This document shows, piece by piece, positions 8,893-16,200 of a stretch of DNA of 16,655 bases. The notes beneath the pieces are model-generated. The model was not told the origin of the DNA and did not search any database. It worked only from the letters and a program-made list of their open reading frames with translations. This stretch comes from Gammaproteobacteria bacterium (GTDB taxonomy: Bacteria; Pseudomonadota; Gammaproteobacteria; Enterobacterales; Alteromonadaceae). A program made the position numbers and the translations under genes. Position 1 is the first letter of the stretch. Each line of letters begins with the position of its first letter. Where the stretch lies: positions 1-16,655 of the forward strand of contig JAMCRH010000227.1 of assembly GCA_023380515.1 (NCBI GenBank). The letters run 5' to 3'.

Positions 8893-9184
8893 TGTTTTTG
8901 TTGTGTTTATTGGCGTGAGCTCGAGAAATTCAGCAGCTTAAATGACGACTTAGCGCACGTTTTGACTGCTTATCGAGCAAAAATCGCATTTAGCATACAT
9001 CCTTAAAGCGTGGATCGGTAGCCTTGTTGCTTGTGAAATTACGAATCAGCAAATTTTTTTCCTAAAATAGTCGTATTTGCGCGCTGTTTTATCGTATTCA
9101 AGGCGCTTAAAACTGCCCTTGAGGCGAGAAATGTGTAAGATAAATGCGAATTAAAAATTATAGATTCTTCAACAAGGGTTCCCT
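8893..9184. other. Divergent intergenic region between abgT and the S9 peptidase gene
   Basis: This gene-free stretch must contain the promoters of two divergent genes. I see no convincing sigma-70 pair with good spacing on either strand. On the plus strand TAAGAT (9136-9141) could be a -10 element without a clear -35. An inverted repeat TCAAGG-N13-CCTTGA lies at 9098-9122, about 60 nt before the S9 start. There is an AT-rich patch at 9051-9068 with a T-run. AAGGG at 9174-9178 is the ribosome binding site of the downstream gene. No small coding sequence is convincing here. Confidence 0.5.
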
Positions 9185-11641
9185 ATGCGAATTTCAGGTT
9201 CACACTATTCATTGCGCGGTGTTGCCTTGGCTTTGGCCGCAACTGGATTATTTACGTCGGCGGCAGTGTCAGCAGCGGATATCGAAATTAATCAGCAAGA
9301 TGTTCGCGTGCATCCTGTGCAAGTCCAGGTCAGTGACTCGGACCAAGCCGATGCATTACGTGATAGCTTGGTTAGACCATGGCTGGCTAACTATAGCGCG
9401 AGTGAAACGACACTGGCGAACGGTGTCAGTGGTGAAAGTAGTGTCCTGCGTTTACCCCTCAGCGTCGACCGTTTTACGCGTGGCACTATCGCCGTGAATG
9501 GTGCGAAACATGCGTCCGTGTACCTGAATGGCAGCCGTGTCGCAAGTGGCCGCGATAGCGTTGAGCTGAACTTGCAAACGGGTGACCACAAGTTAGTCAT
9601 TCTGGTTGAGGGCGTCGAAGACTGGTCTGCTTTTGGTTTGAAGTGGCAGGGTAAAGCGGAACACGATGCAGTTGAGACTCAATGGCCAACAGATTGGCGT
9701 TTAAGCGAACAAACTATGTTCGATGCGCCAACCGTTGGAAGTTTAGATATGTCTGCTAACGGTCGTTATTTGGTTTGGCGTGAGAGTGCTTATACGCCGA
9801 CAACCGGAAATACGGCGCAGAACGAACTCGTGATCAAAGACTTAAGCAATAACCGTGTGGTGTATCGCTGGCAGAACGCTAATGCCGGCCAATTTAGTTG
9901 GCATCCGACGGGCCATCAAGTGGCCTATATTAGTGGCAATAAAATTGAAGTTTTAGACCTAACAGATCTGAGCGTGCAAACCCTGACTGCTGAACAACGC
10001 GGTATGTCGGGCTTGCGTTGGTTGAACGATGGTACGTTAGTGTTTAACTGGACTAAATCCGCCGAAAATGACTCGGGTCTGAGCAAGCGTTATCAAGCGC
10101 TGGAAGACCGTTGGTCAACCTTCCGCAATGTATCACAAGTTTATTCACTCAATGTTGCGACGGGTGTCATTCAACAGCACACCTTTGGTGGTTCGGGTCA
10201 TAGTCTGAACGATACTCATCGCGATGGTGAGCGGATGTTGGTCAGTACGCGTTTAGTCGACTACGCGGCACCGCCGCACTTTGCTGTCAAGCTTTTGGAA
10301 GTCAACGCAGTGAGTGGCGAGCAACGCGACTTGGGTACTCACAGAACGTTTAACCAGGCAGTGTATGGGGAAGAGGGCATTTATGTCGTTGCTGGTCCTG
10401 AATTTGCTGACCATGCCGGACGCGATCCGCGCTTAGGCGATGACCTGCTGACAAACAATTACGACGGACAACTCTATCGTTTAGATGCCAACTTGAATGT
10501 GACCGCCTTGAGTCGTCAATTTGATCCTGCAATTAGCAGTGTTAGCGTGCTCGGCAATAACCAATTATTACTACGTGTGACGGAGCGTGATGGCACACAA
10601 CTGTACCGCTTCGATCCGCGTAACTCGCGCTTTATTCGCGTGAGCACGGACATTGAAGTGGTCGCAAATGTCACGCACAGTCAGTCTGCCTTACCAACCC
10701 TGGTGATTGCTGGCAGTGGTGCAACCTCACCACAAAAAGTAGTTAGTTTGAACTTGCAAGAAGGTCGCTTAGAAACTCTGTGGGACAGTGCAGAAATAGC
10801 GTTCCAAGCACACAATATAACACCGGTTGAAGAGTGGAATTTCACCAACCGTCATGGCGATGAGATTCACGGTCGGGTGTATTACCCGCATAACTTCGAC
10901 CCGGAGCAACAATATCCAGCGCTCGTGTATTACTATGGTGGCACAACGCCAGTGCAACGCGGTTTTACCGGTCGTTATCCGTTTAATTTGTGGGCTCACC
11001 AAGGCTATGTGGTGTACGTGCTACAACCGACGGGTGCAATCGGCTACGGGCAAGAGTTCTCAGCGCGTCATGTGAACGCTTGGGGTGAATATACAGCCGA
11101 AGATATTATCCAGGGCACACAGGAGTTCCTTGCTGCGCATCCGTTTGTTGACGCTGAGCGTGTTGGTCACTTAGGCGCGTCTTACGGTGGTTTCATGACC
11201 ATGCTGTTAGCGACGATGACCGATATCTTCTCTGCGTCGATGTCGCATGCAGGTATTTCTAATATCACCTCATATTGGGGCCATGGCTGGTGGGGCTTTT
11301 TATATTCAGGTGAAGCCAGCAAAGGTAGCTTCCCTTGGAATAACGCTGAGCTTTACTCGCAACAAAGCCCGGTTTTCCATGCAGACAAAGTAACAGCGCC
11401 AATGCTGCTGATTCACGGTGATGCGGACACGAACGTGCCGCCAGGTGAAAGTCACATTATGTATACCGCGCTGAAGCTCTTGGATAAAGAAGTGGAACTG
11501 GTTGAGTACAAGGGGCAGGATCACCACATTATTGGTCGTGACGCACGTTTCCACTGGTGGGCGACCTACATGGCTTGGTTTGATAAGCACTTGAAAGGCC
11601 AACCGGAGTGGTGGGACTACTTGTATCCTGAGAAGAATTAA
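9185..11641 (+). CDS. Exported S9 family peptidase (dipeptidyl-peptidase/acylaminoacyl-peptidase-like)
   Basis: The 818-residue product starts with a Sec signal peptide: basic start, hydrophobic core GVALALAATGLF, and likely cleavage after VSA at about residue 30. The mature enzyme is therefore periplasmic or secreted. A region of about 125 residues of unknown type is followed by a propeller-like part with WD40-type repeats (for example SLDMSANGRYLVWRES and QFSWHPTGHQVAYISG). A C-terminal alpha/beta-hydrolase peptidase domain starts near residue 560. Its triad is S666 in LGASYGGFMTM, D748 in IHGDADTNVPP, and H780 or H781 in GQDHHIIGRD. It has no GlyGly-CTERM tail; it ends WWDYLYPEKN. AAGGG at 9174-9178 lies 6 nt before the ATG. 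The rhombosortase gene begins 3 nt after its stop. The class (S9B, S9C or a related subfamily) and cleavage specificity are not determined. Confidence 0.9.
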   Translation: MRISGSHYSLRGVALALAATGLFTSAAVSAADIEINQQDVRVHPVQVQVSDSDQADALRDSLVRPWLANYSASETTLANGVSGESSVLRLPLSVDRFTRGTIAVNGAKHASVYLNGSRVASGRDSVELNLQTGDHKLVILVEGVEDWSAFGLKWQGKAEHDAVETQWPTDWRLSEQTMFDAPTVGSLDMSANGRYLVWRESAYTPTTGNTAQNELVIKDLSNNRVVYRWQNANAGQFSWHPTGHQVAYISGNKIEVLDLTDLSVQTLTAEQRGMSGLRWLNDGTLVFNWTKSAENDSGLSKRYQALEDRWSTFRNVSQVYSLNVATGVIQQHTFGGSGHSLNDTHRDGERMLVSTRLVDYAAPPHFAVKLLEVNAVSGEQRDLGTHRTFNQAVYGEEGIYVVAGPEFADHAGRDPRLGDDLLTNNYDGQLYRLDANLNVTALSRQFDPAISSVSVLGNNQLLLRVTERDGTQLYRFDPRNSRFIRVSTDIEVVANVTHSQSALPTLVIAGSGATSPQKVVSLNLQEGRLETLWDSAEIAFQAHNITPVEEWNFTNRHGDEIHGRVYYPHNFDPEQQYPALVYYYGGTTPVQRGFTGRYPFNLWAHQGYVVYVLQPTGAIGYGQEFSARHVNAWGEYTAEDIIQGTQEFLAAHPFVDAERVGHLGASYGGFMTMLLATMTDIFSASMSHAGISNITSYWGHGWWGFLYSGEASKGSFPWNNAELYSQQSPVFHADKVTAPMLLIHGDADTNVPPGESHIMYTALKLLDKEVELVEYKGQDHHIIGRDARFHWWATYMAWFDKHLKGQPEWWDYLYPEKN

Positions 11642-11644
11642 ACT

Positions 11645-12250
11645 GTGATTCATTTGCCTCTTGAGCGGCAGTATCTAGTACCAGCAGCAATGATGTCATT
11701 GCTGCTGGTACTTTTTTATAGTCTACCCGACAGAGCTCACGACTTGCTTAGTTATCAAAGCGACCTGATAGCAGCGGGAGAGTGGTGGCGTCTGTTTAGT
11801 GGTCAATTGTTGCACTTTGAACTGTCGCATTTAGGCCTTAACGTTGCCGGTATTTGGGTTATGTATTTGCTTTTTGCTGAGCATGCTCCGAGCTGGCGCT
11901 ATGCTATTTTGATCGGGACGTTAACGCTACTGATTGGCATAGCGATGTATTACTTTGCGCCATCTATGCAGTACTACGTTGGTTTCTCGGCGGTACTCTA
12001 CGGTATCTTTGCTTGGGGCGCTTGTCTCGATATCCAGCGTAAGATACGGCTTGGCTACTTATTGCTCGTCGGCATGGTGGCGAAAGTAAGCTGGGAAATG
12101 TGGCAAGGACCAATAGCCATTGGCGCCGCGGACACCAGTGGTCTAGCTGTTGCGGCGCACTTTTGGGGCGTGGCCAGTGGGATTATTGTCGCTCTAGCGT
12201 GGATTGCGGTGCGGCGCTATCAGCGACACAAACGCCATTCTCCAACTTAG
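11645..12250 (+). CDS. rrtA: Rhombosortase (rhomboid-family intramembrane serine protease)
   Basis: The 201-residue membrane protein has about six hydrophobic helices and the rhombosortase landmarks. WWRLFSGQLLHFELSHLGLN (residues 47-66) carries the conserved His and Asn residues (H57, H62, N66). The catalytic serine S115 is in YYVGFSAVLYG and the catalytic histidine H172 in VAAHFWGVASG. Rhombosortases cut GlyGly-CTERM tails of exported proteins. A candidate substrate, the subtilase, is encoded about 1 kb away on the other strand. The residue after the serine is Ala instead of the usual Gly. The start is GTG, 3 nt after the S9 peptidase stop, with only a weak AGAAG ribosome binding site, so translational coupling is likely. 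An intrinsic terminator lies inside the coding sequence at 11677-11717. The last 68 nt overlap the convergent lipoprotein gene. A general rhomboid protease is the alternative. Confidence 0.85.
   Translation: MIHLPLERQYLVPAAMMSLLLVLFYSLPDRAHDLLSYQSDLIAAGEWWRLFSGQLLHFELSHLGLNVAGIWVMYLLFAEHAPSWRYAILIGTLTLLIGIAMYYFAPSMQYYVGFSAVLYGIFAWGACLDIQRKIRLGYLLLVGMVAKVSWEMWQGPIAIGAADTSGLAVAAHFWGVASGIIVALAWIAVRRYQRHKRHSPT
11677..11718 (+). terminator. Intrinsic terminator embedded in the rrtA coding sequence
   Basis: A 17-bp perfect inverted repeat (AGTACCAGCAGCAATGA at 11677-11693 with its complement at 11696-11712) is followed directly by a T-run (11712-11718). The centre is only 2 nt, so the real loop would open a few base pairs. 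It lies 36 nt after the S9 peptidase stop, the usual distance for that gene's terminator. It also encodes the first membrane helix of rrtA. It has no T-run in the reverse direction. Confidence 0.88.
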
Positions 12251-12657
12251 GTTGAATAGGGGTTAAGACGGCGCAGTCTGACATCAAACCTTCCTGCTGA
12301 TTATAGCGGTCAGTTAAGCGGTTATACTCGTCTACCAGGGGTAACAGCTGCGCTTCATCGGTCACTTCACGTGAATAAATAAGCCAGCCATGCACTGGGT
12401 CCGCCACAGGGTTTACTGCCGAAAGCAACAACTTGGCAGGACGCTTCTGAACTGGCAGTTGGTGTTGCAACCAAACGCTGGATCGTTTCGTTTAACTGTT
12501 GCAATTGCTCACTCGTAATTCTGCTTAATTCGGAGTCCTCGTGCACTTCGGTCACCTCTTCTTGCTGTCCGTTTACCGGCATCTGGTCGCTGCACGCCAT
12601 CAAATTGAGCGCAGCGGTCGCACTGATGAGTAATCCAAAACTAGTTTTCCAACGCAT
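12183..12657 (-). pseudogene. Small cysteine-containing lipoprotein, frameshifted by a 4-bp duplication
   Basis: I do not recognise this family. The start at 12655-12657 has AAGGAG 6 nt upstream and encodes a lipoprotein signal with lipobox LMAC (C22). The frame continues to C74 and C84 (SCQVVAFG, then KPCGGPSAW) and stops early at 12367-12369. The rest of the family sequence (GWLIYSREVTDEAQ, then LMSDCAVL and GVCVADS) continues in another frame to a stop at 12183-12185. The break coincides with GCCAGCCA at 12383-12390; removing one GCCA restores a continuous reading frame of about 157 residues. The restored protein aligns along its length with the upstream gene product, sharing CGGxxxW, YSxxVTD, DYN/EYN, SDCA and GxC. 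The predicted site is the periplasmic face of a membrane. The 3' end overlaps rrtA by 68 nt. Confidence 0.75.
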
Positions 12658-12680
12658 GATGTTCTCCTTGCCGATGTAAA

Positions 12681-13124
12681 TTACTCCACTGCTAGCGTGG
12701 TTGCAGCACAGATGCCTGCCCGCACCGTCAGTTGGATCTGTTGTAATTCGGCGCAATCAGATACCGCTGCAACGGATGATTTGTATAAGGCATCAACTTC
12801 ATTATAGTCGTTTACAAGTTGTGTGAGTGTCTGACTGTCGGTGACGTCAGTTGAATAAACTAACCAACTTGCTGCGCCACCGCATGCATTGACACCAAAT
12901 TCAAGTGCACGACACTGGTCGGGATGGTCCGCAAATGGGGTCGCCACTAAGGTGAAAATTTCTGCAGCGAGCGCACTGCGTTGCTCCTGAATCGTTTCTG
13001 CATTGATCGAACTTGGTTCTTCGAGTTCCGTTGCAATTTCCTGTTCCGGAGCAGGAGCGCAGGCAGTTAACAAAAGAATGGCCGTGGCTAACGTCAGAGC
13101 AGGTTGGAGGATATTTTTCATCAT
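12681..13124 (-). CDS. Small cysteine-containing predicted lipoprotein, intact paralogue
   Basis: This 147-residue protein of unknown function has a lipoprotein signal (MMKNILQPALTLATAILLLT, lipobox LTAC, C22) and an acidic spacer (EQEIATELEEPSS). A helical, Glu/Gln-rich stretch and a compact C-terminal domain of about 75 residues follow. The domain has four cysteines: C71, C81, C124 and C139. They could form two disulfides in the periplasm. Recognisable elements are LVATPF, the motif CGGAASWLVYSTDVTD, LVNDYNEVDALY, VSDCAELQQIQ and AGIC. AAGGAAG lies just before tandem ATG codons at 13122-13124 and 13119-13121. The related, frameshifted gene begins 23 nt downstream, so the pair is probably one transcript. 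A terminator separates it from the subtilase gene upstream, so it needs its own promoter between about 13125 and 13165, which I cannot identify. Confidence 0.75.
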   Translation of the reverse strand: MMKNILQPALTLATAILLLTACAPAPEQEIATELEEPSSINAETIQEQRSALAAEIFTLVATPFADHPDQCRALEFGVNACGGAASWLVYSTDVTDSQTLTQLVNDYNEVDALYKSSVAAVSDCAELQQIQLTVRAGICAATTLAVE

Positions 13125-13165
13125 TATTTCTTCCTTGTCGTCATTGTCTCATTCAAGGTTTACCT

Positions 13166-13197
13166 GAATAAAAAGGGGCTCGCAAGCCCCTTTATTC
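13166..13197. terminator. Intrinsic terminator after the subtilase gene
   Basis: AAAGGGGCT (13172-13180) pairs with AGCCCCTTT (13185-13193) around loop CGCA, with outer GAAT/ATTC pairing after a 2-nt bulge. On the minus strand the stem is followed by TTTTT within TTTTTATTC; on the plus strand by TTTATTC. It ends the subtilase transcript before the lipoprotein genes. Confidence 0.85.
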
Positions 13198-13203
13198 GTC
13201 TTT

Positions 13204-13236
13204 ACTTAAATTGTACTTAAAGTGTACTTAAGCAAC
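13204..13236. repeat. Three imperfect 11-bp tandem repeats at the subtilase stop codon
   Basis: On the plus strand ACTTAAATTGT, ACTTAAAGTGT and ACTTAAGCAAC follow one another at an 11-bp period. The first two differ at one base; the third shares ACTTAA only. The third copy includes the subtilase stop codon. Confidence 0.55.
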
Positions 13237-16200
13237 TTTCACCATTTTACGGCGGCGTAACCAAACAAGTGGTAGGCCAAGTAAGACGATGAGAGCACCG
13301 AAGCTACCTTCGTACCACTTCTTGCTGCTGTAACGGTTTAGTTCAACCGAAGTTTGCGCTGAGCTTGAAAGTTCACCATCAGAGACAGTGACTTCAAACA
13401 CCATAGTTGCAGCTGAGTTTGACTTCGGCGCAATGAAGCTAGCAGTTGCTGAAGTCGTATTGCTCATCTGTGCTGTAGGCCCGCTCACTTGACGCCAAGT
13501 GTAAGTCAGTGCATCACCGTCAGGGTCTGAACTACCCGCTGCGCTGAGGTTAACTTGATCGCCAGCACTTGCAGTGGCTGCTGAAGCAGACGCTGCTGCA
13601 ACCGGCGCTGAGTTAGTTACAGTGACAGTAACCTGACCAGGCATAGTGAAACGACCTTCTTCATCGACAATGCGATAGCTGAAGGTGAAGTCGCCACTAC
13701 GGCCAGAAGCAGGAGTGAAGGTCAGTTCACCGTTGCTTGCGGCTGCCGAACCTTGTGATGCTTGGGCAATGACTTCCGCAGACAGGGTTTCACCAGCACT
13801 GTTAACGACTGGCGCAAACGCTGAGTATTCAATACCTGCGTTGGCTACCGTGACGGTGCTTAGACCACGGTCAGACGTTGCAGTAAAGCCTTCAGTAAAG
13901 TCGATGCTGACTGGGCTGTTTGGTGTGCCTTCCGCAGTTAAGGTCGGTGCAACACCCATTAGACCAGCAGTACCGTCATAGTGAAGTTCAACATATGAGT
14001 CAGCAGGCGTAATGCTTAACTGGAATGCATTACCAGCCGTTACTGAACCAGTGTGCGTGTAACCGACAGTACCAGTGACATCTTCAAAACCAATGGTCGC
14101 TTCGCTTGGTAAGCTTGACGGAACACTGATGTAATTGAAGTAATGTTCGGCAGTATCTAGATTTGTCCAGTATGCGAATGAGTACTTATCATCAGAAGGA
14201 ATACAGCCAGTTTCTGGTGTCCAACCTTCGCAATAACGGATTTCATTCCACTCGACGACTAACCACGATTGGCCACTCAACGTAAATACCGCAAAGTAGA
14301 CGTTACCACCTAAATCGCCACCTAAGGCAAAGTCAGCCCACATCGGCGCGACGACGTTGTTTGGCGGCGTTGCATCAGGCATGGTTTGTGGGATGAACGA
14401 ACCATTATGATTTTGGTCACCGAAATTCAAGAAGCCATTTGGACTTATTTGAACTTGGCCATAGTTGACACCGTTGTAGGTAATGCCGCCAACGGAGCTA
14501 ACCGTCAGGCCTAAACGCTGATCGTCACAACCTGCGTCACAGTTGAATCGTTGCGGTGGACTTGCAAGGATCTCAGTCAACGAGAGACCATTCAATGATG
14601 CAGGTAAGGTTGCGGCTGTGAAGTTAGTTGACGCAGTACCTTCAACGAGTTCACCCACCCAGGTAAATGAACGCTGGTCGGCAGCAACTTCCATGCTCGA
14701 ACGGTTGGCATTGATTTCGACAGCGTCAATGCTGTCAGCAAGCAAGACCACGTTCTCTGGCAATTCAACGGTAATGCTGACTTCGCCTTCGAGGTTTTCA
14801 CGATTCACGCGCGAGCTGACAGAGACTGTTTCACCCGTTACAACGGCACCAGAAGTAACCGCAGTTGAGACTAATTGTGAATCGTCAGATTTCACTGCGT
14901 GAACAGCAAACGGAACGATGGCAGTCGCATAGTTACCTGACAGGTCTTCAGCAACGACTTTACTGAAGGCTTTACTTGACCGAAGTTCCAACCTTCGCGT
15001 GCGTACAAGGTGTCAACAGTGATGCTGATTTCAGCTTCGCCGTTGGCGTCAATGGTCACGCTATCCACGTCAAAGCTAACGTCGAGGTTGGTGTCGTAAG
15101 GAACAAAGCTGAAGCTCCATTCGGTCGTTTCACCCATCAGGTTAGTGATAGTGCGGTCGAATGAGCACGTTGGCGAACATGAAGTTGCTGCCAATGATGC
15201 GGTATCGAACGCAATCGCTGTACCTAACGCTGCTTGAATGTCTAAGCGACCTGCACCCATAGCAAACGGAGTTGCGCGGTCGACAGCATTTTGCATGCGT
15301 ACATTTGGGTTGCTCGACGTCATTAATACGGACTTGATCTGGTAAGCATCAAGTTCTGGACGTAACTGACGCAATAACGCAGCAGCACCGGCAACATGCG
15401 GGCTTGCCATACTGGTACCAGAGATTGCACCGTAGCCTGACGCTGTATTGTAAGCAGACAGAATATTGGTGCCTGGAGCAGCGAGATCAGGCTTCAGGAA
15501 CGAAGCGTCGCCATTTGGACCACGTGAGCTTGAAGCGGCCATGATATCGACGTTGTTCTGATTAATGATGGCCTGAGCAGGATTCAAGGTCGCAGTATCG
15601 CCTTCTTCCCATACATCAATGAGTGCTTCACCCGCTTCTTGGGTGATAGCTACAGTCGGTAATGTACCGTCATTGATAGTTACGCCAAAGGCACCAGCGG
15701 TGTTGTTGTATAGAATCAAACCTACTGCGCCAGCGTTTTGGACGTTAGTCGCTTTCATTTCGAAGGTACATTCGCCGCGTTGAACGAGTACGATTTGACC
15801 GTCAAACAACGCATCATCACCAAAGCTTTCACACGCTAAAGTGTTGGTGCTTTCCGCTGGTAAGCCAGCAGAAACCGGTGTCCATGGTGCAGTCACTGGT
15901 GGATCGAGGGTGAAGTTGCCACTCGCGATATTGGCACTGTAGGTCATGCCCGAAGCTTGCATCTCGGCACCAAACGTACGACCTGTTTGGGTGTTAGCAA
16001 CGGCTAAGCCTGACTCAGCGCATGCTGGACAGCCGATCGTTTTATCGCCTGGACCTGAGTTACCGGCTGAGGTCACAACAACCACGTTGAGGCTTTCAAG
16101 TGCTTCAAAAATAGGTGTGTAAACACTTGAAGACGGGTGGTTACCAGCGCCGCCGCCCCATGAGTTGTTAATGACGTCAGCGCCATCAAGGAACGCATAC

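Noticed and set aside
11645..11760. rrtA starting downstream of the embedded terminator, so that there is no overlap
   Set aside because: There is no ATG with a ribosome binding site between 11718 and the conserved WWRLF segment, and a later start would delete the first membrane helix.
12658..12756. Longer start of the second lipoprotein gene at 12756
   Set aside because: It would overlap the end of the upstream gene and bury the signal peptide. The ATG at 12655-12657 has AAGGAG and gives a proper lipoprotein signal.
13685..14902. Open frames on the plus strand opposite the subtilase C-terminal region
   Set aside because: They lie wholly inside a clear coding region on the other strand and show no domain, signal or ribosome binding site.
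14965..14990. Programmed -1 ribosomal frameshift joining the two halves of the subtilase gene
   Set aside because: The junction has only GTA AAG, with no X XXY YYZ slippery heptamer, and I see no obvious stimulatory hairpin just downstream. An indel is the simpler explanation, so recoding is kept only as a remote possibility.
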